Source: Sambucus nigra
Taxonomy: Eukaryota; Streptophyta; Magnoliopsida; Dipsacales; Adoxaceae
Length of the DNA: 64,000 nt
Assembly: GCA_949130495.1 (NCBI GenBank)
Contig: OX422222.1
Span: 105,141,709 to 105,205,708 of the forward strand
Direction of reading: 5' to 3'
Shown: piece by piece, positions 37,301 through 49,064 of the stretch
How the letters are laid out: every line of letters begins with the position of its first letter
How positions within the stretch are numbered: position 1 is the stretch's first letter
The notes under the pieces: generated by a model
Seen by the model: the letters and a program-made list of their open reading frames with translations, nothing else
The model's database searches: none
What the model was told of the DNA's origin: nothing
Made by a program: the position numbers and the translations under genes

Positions 37301-37551
37301 TGGAGGTTTAGGCTCGAGAGGTATTTAGTGTTGCTCATATTTTATAAGGGATGCTTACCTATAAATCTGATCATATTAGAGCTCACCAAGAAGTACGTGG
37401 TACAACGATCATTGGAGGAACAATACCTAATCCTGAGGATGCACCATAATATTTTTGATTTCTCATTTGATAACTACGATCTTTGGCTAGGGAACTAAAT
37501 CATTTCCTTGTATCTGAGAAGAATTTCTAAATTAATAGGAAAGAATATTAA
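34359..37551 (+). pseudogene. rpoB: rpoB copy (plastid RNA polymerase beta subunit), decayed
   Basis: The gene encodes the beta subunit of the plastid-encoded RNA polymerase. ATG 34359 starts [12 protein letters not shown], and recognisable segments follow in the right order: [49 protein letters not shown] (35254), [33 protein letters not shown] (36184), [40 protein letters not shown] (36886) and NHFLVSEKNF near the end, with TAA at 37549-37551. At least four frame changes and several stops occur (for example 34554 and 36007). The length is close to the usual 3.2 kb. Confidence 0.93.
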
Positions 37552-37556
37552 TCAGA

Positions 37557-39284
37557 ATGAAATAAAAAATTTCTTCTATGATCGATCGGTATAAACATCA
37601 ACAACTTCAAATTAGATTAGTTTCTCCTTAAAAAATAAGTATTTGGGCCAATAAAATCCTACCGAATGGAGAGATAGTTGGAGAGGTGACAAAACCCTAT
37701 AATTTTCATTACAAAACCAATAAACCGAAAAAAAGATGGATTATTTTGCGAAAGAATTTTTGGGCATATCAATTGTGGAATTTGTGCTTATGGAAATTAT
37801 TGAGTAATCAGAGATGAAAAATAAAACTCAAAACTTTGTTAATAATGCGGAGTTGAGTTTGTTTATTCTCGGATATAAAGATATCAAATGGGCTACATTA
37901 AACAGGCATGCCTAATAACCCATGTATGGTATTTGAAACATCGTCCTAGTTATATTGTGAATCTTTTAGATAAACATCTTAAACATCTATAAGTCCTAGT
38001 ATACTGCGATGTGGGATTTGATCAAAATTCTGATTTTACAGATTTAAAATGAGAAACTGTCATCCCATTCAATCAAATCAAGTTTCCCTGGTCCTAACAT
38101 GTCACTTTGGAGAAGTAACATGAAGCTCAGAATTAGGGGCGTATTCAATGCTCCCAAATAACAAGGGTAATTGATCTATATGGTCTATTTCGTAATAAAT
38201 AAATAGGAATTTCTAAATTACCTCGTAAAAAGACTTTTTGTTTTGTGGAATTAACAAGTTCGTTTCTTTTCGAAAGAAATTGTGTTCAAGTAAGAAAATA
38301 GAAAATATGTCATAGACTTTAAAGGCATCGTGGCCTGATCGCCGAGGTGAAGTCAGGTGCTAAAAGATCAATGGAACGGTACATAAACAAGTAAATACCA
38401 TATCAATTCCAAGATACTACCTTCAATTAAGAAGTACGGGATTCAACATTCGAGGGGAAGTAGACTACTCAAGAATTTCACATTTCATTTATGTCACAGT
38501 TGAATAAAGAATTCAGCAACTATAAATAAAACAAACATAAAATCAATGAAATAAATCCTTTCTTTATCTTTATTATGTGTACCTACTTAAGCCAGATTAA
38601 AGGAAACTTTCACGCTCGATTTTGAGGGGGGGGGGGGGATCTTATATGATCCTATCCCAATTTTTCTTTTGCTAGGCCCATAGCTAAAAGCCCATTTTCT
38701 TACAATTACGGCGTTCATTCGAATATGAAATCCAATCCTGGAAATACAACATCCCTCTTTTTTTACTACTCGTGGCTTCAATACATTTCGAAATCGAGAG
38801 ATCTCTACTTAAGAAAGTGCTATTTGAGAATAATTAGCCAATCTAGATTTATGTGTCATTATAGTTTATTCATTGATCAAATGGAAATAATTGAGCGAAA
38901 AAGGACCCACCGGGAATGAATGGGAATATCGAAAAGTTGGAAGAAGAAAGGATTTTTTGGTTGGACACATGGAATTCGCTAAGCATTTTATTCGAGAAAA
39001 TATAGAACCAGAATGTATGGTTTTGTGTCTATTACTAGTTCGGCCTCTTGAGTTGAGATCGATCATTCAGATAGATGGGGGTAAACTAATGAGCTCAGAT
39101 ATTAATGAACTCTATAGATGAGTTATCTACGGAACAATACTCTTACCGATATATTAACTAGTAGATCTACCCCAGGAGAATTAGTATGTATAAGGAGAAA
39201 TTGGTACAAAAAGCCGTGGATACACTTCTTGATAATGGAATCTCTGGACAACCAATGAGGGATGGTCATAATAAAGTTTATAAG
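37557..39284 (+). pseudogene. rpoC1: rpoC1 copy (exon 1, group II intron, partial exon 2)
   Basis: rpoC1 encodes the beta' subunit of the plastid polymerase. Exon 1 (37557-38010) has a stop two codons after the start, then MIDRYKHQQLQIRLVSP and [15 protein letters not shown]. Exon 2 (from about 38662) keeps [14 protein letters not shown] and [18 protein letters not shown] segments, [18 protein letters not shown] (to 39121) and DGHNKVYK. It ends abruptly at about 39284, where satellite DNA begins, so about two thirds of the gene is missing. The spacing from rpoB (a few bases) is as in plastids. Confidence 0.92.
38011..38661 (+). other. rpoC1 group II intron remnant
   Basis: Starts GTGGGATTTG after the exon codons TGC GAT, close to the GUGYG start of group II introns. 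A decayed domain-V-like stretch (AGCCAGATTAAAGG ... CTTTCACGCTCG) lies near 38589-38615, next to a run of G. The 3' end before TTTTCTTTTGCTAGG is inferred from where coding resumes. Confidence 0.75.
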
Positions 39285-42200
39285 TGTTGTGTCTACTTTC
39301 TGTATGTGGAATTTCGCTCCCTTAGGCGGGTTTATTTTTATGAATAATTTATTTATCAAACAAAATACAGGATTGATTTTCCGGTATTCATTATTTTTTA
39401 AATTTATTTTTAACTTATTTTGGGCAAAATTTCGTTTGATACATCATATTATGGGTTTATTATTATTTCGAGGATGGAGATTCAAACTTTTAGGTTAATG
39501 TAGAGAATATTTTTTGCCAATGAATGCTAAAGTTTTTTTTTTAATTTTTACATAGAATGACACATATTATAATACTTTGAAAATTTTATCTACAAAAGAT
39601 TATATAAGAAATAATATAAACCGCCCGTGTCAACCTACTGAGAAATTAGAGAACCACGCATCAGATATTGGTTTGATACAAACGTATTTCCTCCTGTCTA
39701 AGCATCATATTAGTTCTATATGAATTTGATGTTTGACTTGGGAATTGAATTGATGTTTATGAGATGTATTTTTGCATTTAAAAAATATCTTTCAAGAAAT
39801 GTAAAATTTATTATTTTACTAAATTTGATTGAAGTAAGCATTATCCCTTATGCTCATATTATTTTTGTTCAAATGACTCAAGGAGTTAAATATTTTGTTG
39901 GTTTATTTTTTAATGTATTTTCAAAATAAAGTTTCTAAACTGTTTCATATTAGGTATCTTTGGTTCCAAATTAGATTTTTTTTTGGATTCTGAATATGGG
40001 TTTCAAATGTTTTCCCTTTTGTAAATTTATTTAACAAAACCATTTCGGTTAAAACCTTTTAAGTGAAGTTTAACCCTTTAACTAATTTTGATTTAGTTAT
40101 TGATTCCTTAAATATCCCATCATTTTCATTGTTCATCTATTTTATGGAAGAGAGTCATAGGCTAGACTACTTTATCATATCTGGATAGGCGTACTTATAT
40201 TTTCTTTTCTTGTGTACACTTCCTATATACACAACTCCGCTCCCATAGGAGAGTTTATTTTAATGAATCGTTTATTTATAAAAAAAAATATGATATATTT
40301 TCTTATATTTATTATTTTTTAAATTTATTTTTAACTTTGTTTTGCACAAAGTCTCTTTTGATACATCATATTATGGGTTTATTATTATTTGGAGGATGGA
40401 GATTCGAACATTAAGGAGAATAGAGAGCATATTTGCTACCAATGAATGCCTAATTTTTCTTTAATGCTTACATGGAATGACAAGTTTATAATACTTTGAT
40501 AAATTTATCAACCAAAAATATATAACCAATACAATAAACTGCCCGTGTCAACCTACTGAGTAATTAAAGCTCCATGTGTCAGATACCTCTTATTATGACT
40601 ATTTATTTTTTTGGGCTATTTGTTGGATACAAGCATATTTTCTAGTGTCTAAACCATATATTAGTTTTATAGACATTTGATGTTTGCCTTGGTAATTGAA
40701 TCAATGTTTATGACACGTATTTTCGAATAAAAAAAATAGTTTTCAAGAAAAGTAAAATTCGTTATTTTAATAAATTTGATTGACGTAAAGAATTATCCCT
40801 TATGCTTATATTATGTTTGTTGAAATGACTCATGGAGTTGAATATTTTGTTGACTCATTTTTTCTTCAAAATAAAGTTTCTAAATTGTTTCATTTTAGGT
40901 ATTTTTGGTTGAAAATTATTTTTTTTTGGATTATGAATAGAGGTTTCAATGTTTCCGCTCTTGTGAATTTATTTAACAAACCCATTTCGGTTAGATACTT
41001 TTAAATGATGCTTAACTCTTTCACTAATCTTTGGTTTAGTTTTTTATTCCTTAAATAGCCCATCATTTTCTTTTTTCATTAATTTTATGGACAAGATTCA
41101 TAGGGTAAACTACTTTCTCCTGTCTGGATAATCGTACTTATATTTTCTTTTGTTGTGTAAATTTTCTGTATACGGGATTCTGCTCCCTGAGGCGAGTTTG
41201 TTTTTATGAATTATTTATTTAAAAAAAACTATAGGATTGTTTTTCATGTACTTATTATCTTTCACATTAATTTTTAACTTTGTTTTACACAAAGTTTCTT
41301 TTGGTGCATCATATTATGGGTTTATTATTATTTGAAGGTTGAAGATTCGAGCTTTGAGGTGAATATAGAGCATATTTTCTACCAATGAATGCTTAAGTTT
41401 TTTTTATAATGTTTGCATAAAATAACGCATTTTATAATACTTTGATAAATTTATCTACAAAAAATTATATAAGTAGTAATATAAACCGCCTGTATCAACC
41501 TACTGAGCAATTAAAACTCCACGTGTAAGATACAACTTATTTTGACTATTTAGTGTATTGGGCAATTGGTTTGATACAAATATATTTCCACTTGTCTAAG
41601 CCAAATATTAATTTTGTATGCATTTTATGTTTGCATTGGGAATTGAATTGTAGATTATGAGAGGTATTTTTGAATTTAAAAAATAGTTTTCAAGAAAAAT
41701 TAAACTCGTTATTTTACTAAATTTTATTGAAGTAGAGCATTATCCCTTATACTCATATTATGTTTGTTGAAATGACTGAAGGAGTTGAATATTTTTTTGG
41801 TTATTTTTCCAATTTTTTCCCCAAATATAGAATCTAAATTGTTTCATTTTAGGTATTTTTCATCCAAAATTAGTTTTTTTTTTTGGATTCTGAATAGGGG
41901 TTTCAATCTTCCCCTTTTGTGGATTTATTTAACAAACCCATTTCGATTAAATGCCTTTAAGTGATATTTAACTCCTTCACTAATCTTTGATTTAATTTTT
42001 GATTCCTTAAATATCCCATCGCTTTCTTCGTTCATATATTTTATGGAAGAGAGTCATAGGGTAGGCTACTTTCTTATGTCTAGATAGGTCTACTAGTAAT
42101 TTCTTTCGTTATGTCTACTTCATGTATACACAACTCCGCTCCCTTAGGCAAGTTTGTTTTTATGAATAATTTATGTATGAATAAAGTGTACGATTGATTT

Positions 42201-42403
42201 TCTTGTATTTATTATTTTCAAAATTTATTTTTAACTTTGTTTTGCATAGAGTTTCTTTTGATACATCATATTATGGGTTTATTATTATTTGAAAAATGAA
42301 GATTCGAACATTTAGGATAATATAGAGCATATTTGCTACCAATGAATGCTTAAGTTTTTTTAATGTTAACATAAAATTACACGTCTTATAATACTTTGGT
42401 AAA
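39285..42403. repeat. Satellite of about 940-bp units, left part
   Basis: Head-to-tail units starting at 39285, 40209, 41151 and 42107 (924, 942 and 956 bp). Each has the same landmarks: TGTGT.TAC..TNTGTATAC, CCGCTCCC, GATACATCATATTATGGG, GAAGATTCGAAC, TGCTACCAATGAATGC, CCGCCCGTGTCAACCTACTG and GAATAGGGGTTTCAATG. Units differ by many substitutions. The fourth is broken at 42403 by the Tat element. No unit has a long open frame, and I recognise no element of origin. The first unit begins exactly at the plastid junction. Confidence 0.92.
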
Positions 42404-42956
42404 TGTTGATACCAAAATTAGTATGTTGACATGGACGAATAATAAGAAGACACGTGTCAATCTACGTGGCACAATAGCAACGAGGAAGTTCATTCCCCCG
42501 ACCTAGTCATACTCACTCCGAGCAACAGGTGTACTCCGAGGAACTCCAGCTCTCCGAGGAACTCCTGAACGACGAGCAACTAAGGCGGTCCGAGCTGCAT
42601 CTTGACCACAGCATTAATTGCCAGATAATCAACATTTCAACTATTCATTGAATGCTTATCATCTTGACGCACACGCTTGAAGAGCATTAAATGAATTACC
42701 CTTTCATATGAATATCATTTAATGTATCACCCTTTCAGATTATGGCCTAAAGGCTATAAATACATTGTATTACCCTCATTCAAAGGGACCGAAATTTCTT
42801 GAGAAAGCTTGTAATCGAGAATTCCCAAAACACTCAGCAATAACATAACAGTGGACGTAGGCCATTCTTATAAGGCTGAACCACTTTAAAAATCTTTGTC
42901 TCATTTTATTTATCTGTGATTGAATAATTAGAGCGATCTAATTTTTTACATCAACA
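42404..42956 (+). repeat. Tat 5' LTR
   Basis: TGTTGATACC ... ACATCAACA: perfect 8-bp inverted ends TGTTGATx/xATCAACA. Contains GC-rich CCGAGGAACTCC repeats near 42537-42566 and a TATA box at 42755-42762. Confidence 0.96.
42755..42762 (+). promoter_or_regulatory. Tat LTR TATA box
   Basis: TATAAATA in the context AGGCTATAAATACATTG. It is conserved in the 3' LTR (54660-54667). It is a strong plant-type TATA, placing the transcription start about 30 bp downstream, near 42790. Confidence 0.8.
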
Positions 42957-42976
42957 GATTGGTGCCATCTGTGGGA
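42957..42976 (+). promoter_or_regulatory. Tat primer-binding site (tRNA not assigned)
   Basis: ATTGGTGCCATCTGTGGGA directly follows the LTR. This resembles the TTGGCGCCGTCTGTGGGA type seen in many Tat elements, but I cannot say with certainty which tRNA it pairs with. Confidence 0.7.
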
Positions 42977-43020
42977 AACGACTATTGTTATCGTTTTTCA
43001 CCAAAAATCATTCATCATCA

Positions 43021-44950
43021 ATGGCAGATTATCCAGAGTCCAGCAATCGAAACGCTGGAAATGCTGGAAATCTTCCAAATCCTTCTACACCTCCAGATCT
43101 GGCTGGAATTATGACGAATCTGGCTCAAGGACAAACCGCCATGCAAGAGACAATGCGGCAACTCATCCAACTCTCCATGGTGGTACACCAACCCATCCTG
43201 GATCACGAAACATCCAAAGAAATACCCGTGCACCTTCTTCACGATCCAGGCGTATAGAGACGTATCATAATGAGGAATCTGATGATTTCTCTTATCAACC
43301 TGGGCAAACTTCATCGATAAGGGCCACAGATACTGAGCAACGTATTACTCTCTCTCCAGAGAGGACCAGTGCCATGGAAAGACTGAGCAGGGTGTCTCCT
43401 TTCAGTCGATTAGGCCCTAGGAGGAATAAGAGTCCACCTAAAGCCATGTCGAGGAGTTTTCAACAACCATCAGATCTAAGAGAAGGATCAGCACAATCAC
43501 GACCAGTTGCTCGTCAAGATAGATCTCAGGAGGCTACTTCAGAACAATCAATTGCTCGAACTAATAGGCCCGAGGAGGGAAATGATGCATGGAAAGGTTC
43601 CATTCAGCGGTTGGAGGATAGATTGGGAGAAATGGCTAAGGCAAAGAATCCCCTACAACGAACTTTTGTTCGAGGGACACCTTTTGTACAGGCCATTGTG
43701 GATTTTCCTACACCGTCGAAATTTAAAGCGCCCGTGGTGACCCCCAAGTATGATGGAAAGACATATCCTGTTCTTCACATAGAGCAATATCAGGCTGATG
43801 CCGACATCTATGTTGTCCCCGACGAGATGAGATGTAGAGCATTCTCTGGAACTCTTACTGGATCTGCCCAAATATGGTACAACAATCTTCCTCGGGGTAA
43901 GATTTCAACTTTCTTTCAGTTGGCCGAGTTGTTCATTGGCAATTTCTGTTTTGGGGCAAAACCAGTAAAACGAGTAGCACACTTGTTAAGTGTTAGACAA
44001 AAACCTGGCGAAAGTACTAGAGATTACATAACTCATTTCAATAACGAGAAGCTAAAAGTCATAGATTATGAAGAAAAGACAGAAATCACCGCCTTGATGA
44101 GTGGGTTATTGCCTAACAAGTTGTATTACACTTTGGCCAAAGATCCACCTACAACTATGTCAGAGTTGACGGCAAAAGCGGCCAAAATCATGAATGCCGA
44201 GGAGGCTATGGCTGTGAAGAAGAATATGGATAAAGAAACCAAGGTGGAAGTCGACAAATCTAAGAAGAAAGAGCATAAGGGCAATGGCGGTGACAGGCAT
44301 TCCAAGAATAATAAAACTTCAGGGGAAGTCCTGAAGAAATTCGATACTTATACTCCTTTGAAAATGGGTATTAATCATGTCTTGGAAGAAATCAAGAATA
44401 GCGAGGAGGTAAAGTGGCCAAAGAAACTGAGGTCAGACCCTGATACGAGGAACAGGGATAAATATTACGAGTTCCATAAGGATCATGGTCATATGATCAA
44501 AAATTGCATAGCTCTTCAAAACGAGATTGAAACACTCATCCGAAGAGGAAATCTAGCAAAGTATGTTGATCGGGGAGGGAAAAGAAGAAATAATGATCGA
44601 ACTAGAGAGAGGTCTAGATCTCCTCGTCGAGCAGAGGAGAAAAAGAAGAGAAATCATGAAGATGATCCAGATGATGACCCCGATCTTCCCAAGAAACCAA
44701 GGCAGCCAGAACGAGAGGTATTTTCCATACGTTTTGGGTCATTTGATTGTAATGTTATTACAGGAGGAGATGCAGGAGGAGGAGACCTTACTGCAGAAAG
44801 AAAGGCTTACCTCAGAGAGGCCCAAGCTTGCTCGTACATTCAGCGAATAAATTTGGCCGAGGAGGATCGTCCGAGGAAGGTAAACAAAGAGAAGCTGGTC
44901 ATTGGCTTTTCAAAAAATGACCTGGCAGGTGTTCTTTACCCTCACTACGA
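43021..44950 (+). pseudogene. Tat gag
   Basis: Gag forms the particle that packages element RNA. ATG 43021 (MADYPESSNRN) has a better context (A at -3, G at +4) than the in-frame ATG at 42985, only 8 nt after the primer site. The first frame ends at 43257; reading must shift by one base near 43210, after which the frame stays open from before 43374 to 45242. Capsid signatures: FKAPVVTPKYDGKTYP, SGTLTGSAQIWYNNLPRG and LLSVRQKPGESTRDYITHF. The Tat-type zinc motif (usually xYCEFHxxHGHxxxxC) reads KYYEFHKDHGHMIKNC near 44458-44505, with the first Cys changed to Tyr. A long Lys/Arg-rich stretch surrounds it. Confidence 0.9.
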
Positions 44951-45275
44951 CCCTTTGGTGATCAAAATGAGGATGAAAGAAGTAGTGATTTCAAGGGTGC
45001 TGGTAGACAATGGTAGTTCGGCAGACATCATGTACTATTCATGCTTTGACAGTTTAAATTTGAAATTATCTCAATTGGAACCTTATCACAGACCTCTTCT
45101 GGGTTTTGCTGGCGAGAAAGTTTTTCCACTTGGGACGATCAAGTTGGATATATTCATTGGAACTTGGCCTGCTTGTCGAACAGAGAGAATACGCTTCTTT
45201 GTGATGGATAAGAATGTGCAGTCAGCCTACAACATCATCATGTGAAGAGTTGGTTTGAAGAAGTTCAAAGTAGTT
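44951..45275 (+). pseudogene. Tat protease
   Basis: Same frame as gag. The retropepsin site reads VLVDNGSSADIMYY (near 45000-45041), the usual D-x-G-S-S-A-D form of Tat elements, followed by GTIKLDIFIGTW. The frame stops at TGA 45243-45245 in the YNIIxGR motif, a position that is Gly in relatives. Confidence 0.88.
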
Positions 45276-46250
45276 CCATCTACAGTACATCAATGCTTAA
45301 AATTCCCAATAAATTTCGGAGTGGGAGTGGTGAAAGGTGATCAAAAAGTAGCTCGGGAATGCTATTATTCATCTGCCGAGCAATAGGAGCTTGAAGAGTC
45401 AAGGAAAAAGACTACTACCTACCAGGTGGATGAAGGTACAGAAATTGAAACACTTGATCCCAGAGATGAATCCCAACTTGTAAAAGGACAGGTGGTGGAA
45501 TCTACAGAAAATGTTATTCTGGACGACGAGCACCCTGAACGAGTAACCCAGATAGGTTCAATGTTGGATGCTTCAATAAAATAGGAGTTGATAACTTTCT
45601 TGAGAAACAGGAAGAAAACTTTTGCATGGAGTCATGAAGACATGCTAGGAATAGATCCAAACTTCTTATGTCATGAGCTCAATGTGAATAAGGACATCAC
45701 GCCTGTAAAGCAGAGAAGAAGGGTATTTAGCCCCGAGAAGAATCAAGCTATACAAGAGGAGGTCGAGAAGCTCCAGAAAGCCCAGTTCATTGAAGATGTG
45801 AAATATCCATACTGGTTAGCAAACGTGGTGATAGTAAAAAAGAAAAACAATAAATGGAGAATGTGTGTTGATTTCATCGATCTCAATAAGGCCTGCCCAA
45901 AGGACCATTTTCCACTGCCCAGAATTGATCAACTAGTAGACGCCACCTCGGGACACGAGCTGCTCAGCTTCATGGATGCTTACTCTGGCTACAACCAGAT
46001 CAAAATGAAACCTGAAGACAGGGAAAGTACTTCTTTTATTACCCCTAGGGGAACTTATTGCTATAATGTTATGCCTTTTGGTTTGAAAAATGCAGGAGCG
46101 ACATACCAGCGGCTGATGAATAAGGTTTTTACCAAACAAATCAGTTGCAATATGGAGGTCTATGTCGATGATATGCTGACAAAGAGCAAGAAATCTGGTG
46201 ATCATCTAGTTGACTTAGGTTAGACCTTTGATCAACTGGATAAATACCAA
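45276..46250 (+). pseudogene. Tat reverse transcriptase and upstream linker
   Basis: Stops at about 45385 and 45582 (both TAG) lie in the linker. RT itself is open 45588-46221: FAWSHEDMLGIDP, CVDFIDLNKACPKDHFPLP, SFMDAYSGYNQIKM, GTYCYNVMPFGLKNAGATYQ and the active site YVDD at 46161-46172. A TAG at 46221-46223 separates it from the connection region. All pieces are in the gag frame, so point changes rather than indels disable it. Confidence 0.93.
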
Positions 46251-47050
46251 ATGAAGCTCAACCCGACGAAGTGCACATTTGGAATACGCGAAGGAATGTT
46301 CCTTGGGTACATCGTCAACCAACGAGGCATTGAGGCGAATCCAGAAAAGATCAAAGCTCTCTTAGAGTTGCGATCTCCAACGACGAAGAAAGAAGTGCAG
46401 AGTCTTACAGGACGAGTTGCAGCTATCAACAGATTTATATCCCGAGCAACTGATAGATGCCTTCCATTCTTCAAAACACTTCGAAAAACTTTCGAGTGGA
46501 ATGATGAATGTGAGAAAGCCTTTCAAGACTTGAAGAAATATTTGGGAGCACCTCCACTATTGTCCAGGCCAGTAATGGGAGAAAAGTTGTACTTATACTT
46601 GGCAGTATCAGAGAATGCAGTCAGCTCGGCATTGATCAGATTGGAGAATGGAGTCCAAAAACCAATTTATTACACAAGTAAGGCTTTCCGAGGTGCAGAG
46701 ATCAGGTACCCAAAGCTGGAAAAATTGGCATTGGCATTAATTGAAGCAAGTAGAAGAATGAGGCCATATTTCCAGGCCCATACCATCGTCGTGTATACCG
46801 ACATGCCACTAAGACAAGCCCTTCATAAGCCAGAAAAATCAGGGAGACTGATGTACTGGGCAATAGAGCTCGGTGAATATGATATTGTGTATGAACCCAG
46901 ATCATCATTAAAAGGGAAAGTTGTAGCCAATTTCATAGAAGAGTTTACATATCCTGATACCCCCGAGGAACAAAAATTGCTCGTTGACCAACCTGTGGAT
47001 GTTACAGGATCAACAGACATAAGTCCAGACCAACTCCGATTGGTAAAAGG
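46251..47050 (+). pseudogene. Tat RNase H (original, degenerate) and connection
   Basis: Open in the gag frame: KLNPTKCTFGIREGMFLGY, LTGRVAAINRFISRATDR, LYLYLAVSENAVSSALI, KPIYYTSKAFRGAEIRYP and VVYTDMPLRQALHKPE. The place of the first catalytic Asp (LYLAVSE) has none, which is normal for Tat elements, whose extra RNase H is thought to have taken over. Confidence 0.88.
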
Positions 47051-47116
47051 GCTTGTGGATGTAGAAAGATCATCAAATTCAAACCCAGACCAACTCCGGT
47101 TGGTAAAAGGGCGAGA
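47025..47116 (+). repeat. Two in-frame copies of the 119-bp-repeat motif within pol
   Basis: Two DNA copies of GACCAACTCCG.TTGGTAAAAGGGC (starting about 47029 and 47089) encode PDQLRLVKG twice in the linker between the two RNase H domains. The same DNA motif makes up the non-coding tandem array at 49077-49580. The match extends through the preceding GATCATCAAATTCAAACCCA-like bases and the following GAGAA. Confidence 0.85.
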
Positions 47117-47199
47117 AGAGATGGTCGACGAGGAGCGAAAATTACCAGGGGAGGATGAAAGAAAACAACAGATATTTCACCGAGGAACTCTGTCAGATA

Positions 47200-47580
47200 A
47201 GAAATTTGAAGACGAGTTACCTGCATGGAGATTATATGTAGATGGATCATCTTGCACAACAGGCTGTGGAGCAGGGATTGTTTTGAAAACCCAGACGAGA
47301 TTGACATGGAATATGCCCTGCGATTCCAATTCAAAGCCTCCAATAATGAGGCTGAGTATGAGGCTATGATAGCAGGTCTTAATTTAGCAAAAGATTATGG
47401 AAGCACAACAAGTGATGGTATTCAGTGATTCTCAATTAATTGTGAATCAGATGATGGGAACATATGCAGTTAAAGGAGAATTAATGGTCAAGTATCATGC
47501 AAAGGTGATGGAGTTGTTGGCAGAATTTGATGACATTCAGTTGATCAGAATACCAAGAATGGAAAATGCACAAGCAGACG
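47200..47580 (+). pseudogene. Tat archaeal-type RNase H (aRNH), with two opposite frame changes
   Basis: Second RNase H, a hallmark of the Tat lineage. Catalytic residues can be followed: LYVDGSSCTTGCGAGIVL (Asp), NNEAEYEAMIAGL (Glu), MVFSDSQLIVNQM (Asp) and NAQADALARLA (Asp). The frame changes at about 47285 and returns to the gag-pol frame at about 47400, so the middle third is out of frame but preserved as DNA. The long frame from 47397 begins in its last third. Confidence 0.9.
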
Positions 47581-48929
47581 CACTGGCCCGACTAGCATCA
47601 GCTACTCGTACCGAGCTGCGAAGAACAATACCGATTGAAGTATTAGAAACTCGGAGCATAGATGAAGACCTGACGATGAATGTTATTACCCTTGATTTAG
47701 GACCATCTTGGATGGATCCCATCAGGGCATATATTGAGGAGGGAGAATTGCCGGAGGACAAGCTCGCTGCCAAGAAATTGAAGTTTAAAACTGCTCGGTA
47801 TGTACTAACTAATGGTGTTTTGTATAGACGAGGAATTATGGTAGGTTTGCAGAGATGTGTACATCCCTCCGAGGTGAAAGAATTGATTGAAGAGATCCAT
47901 GAAGGGTCCTGTGGAGCCCATGTAGCAGGTCGGACACTTTTGCAAAGAGTGATAACGCAGGGGTACTACTGGCCAACTATGAGGGCTGATTGTATAGCCT
48001 ACGCCAAAAGATGTGATAAATGCCAACATTTTTCTTCCATCCGACGTACTCCACAAGCATTGTTGACACCTATAACTTCCCCTTGGCCATTTTCCATGTG
48101 GGGAATTGATCTGGTTGGACCACTGCCAACGACCCGAGGAAGATTCAAGTACCTCGTCGTGGCAGTGGATTATTTTACTAAGTGGGTAGAAGCTGAGCCA
48201 CTTATTGATATGACGTATGAGAAGGTATACAAGTTCGTATGGAAGAATATAATCTGCCGATATGGTCTCCCTCATGCCTTCATCACAGACCATGGAACAC
48301 AATTCGATAACGAGGAGTTTGCTGCCTATTGTCGACAATTAAACATTTTGAAGACTCATTCAGCACCAGGCCATCCTCAAAGCAATGGACAGACTGAAGT
48401 GACGAACAGAACATTACTCAATGGTTTGAAGAAGAGGCTAAGTGAAGCTAAAGCTAATTGGATTAATGAGCTACAGTCAGTATTGTGGGCTTACCGAACA
48501 ACTCCCCGAGCAGCAACTGGAGAATCACCATATATGCTGGCATTTGGAAGTGAAGATGTAATACCTGCCGAGTTGGGTCTTTCAACACATAGAGTGCTGA
48601 ATTTCAATTCCCCAGTCAGCGACTTAATGAGAAGATTGGACTTGGATATGCTCGAGGAGGTTAGAGAAGAGGCAGCCATTAGGAATGCTGCTTACCAACA
48701 ACGAACAGCTCTGTTCTACAACAAGAGGGTGAAGAAATGCGACTTAAGAGAAGGAGATTACGTGCTAAAGAATGTCATTCAGAAGCACAATAAATTGGAA
48801 GCAAACTGGCATGGACCTTACCGATTCACAGAAGTTGTTCGACCAGGAACTTACCGAATAGCGACTCTAGAAGGAGAGGAATTTAAGAATGCATGGAATG
48901 GTGAACACCTACGCAAGTATTATCAGTGA
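47581..48929 (+). CDS. Tat integrase (open, key residues present)
   Basis: Part of a 510-codon open frame (47397-48929). Zinc-binding residues: HEGSCGAHVAGRT ... CDKCQHF. Core: MWGIDLVGPLP (Asp), FITDHGTQFDN (Asp) and GQTEVTNRTLL (Glu). Then AYRTTPRAATGESPY, and a C-terminal domain with LREGDYVLKNV, LEANWHGPYRF and GEHLRKYYQ. The length and all DDE and HHCC residues look normal. There is no chromodomain, as expected for Tat. The domain lacks its own start and would need the upstream polyprotein. Confidence 0.93.
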
Positions 48930-49064
48930 TGTAAAATGTAAAGAAATTTCATCAATATGAATAAAACGATGATGTTTCTCCATCTTCTTTCTTTTTATCG
49001 AAAGTTTTTCGGGGAATACTAGTGTACAACACTACGCTGTTCAGCAATAAAAGCAACACTGATA
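48930..49064 (+). other. Tat post-pol spacer
   Basis: Short AT-rich stretch between the integrase stop and the tandem array, without a gene. Confidence 0.6.

Noticed and set aside
34359..39284. Functional plastid genome or mitochondrial plastid insert
   Set aside because: rpoB and rpoC1 are broken many times, and the piece is surrounded and split by nuclear LTR retrotransposons and a satellite.
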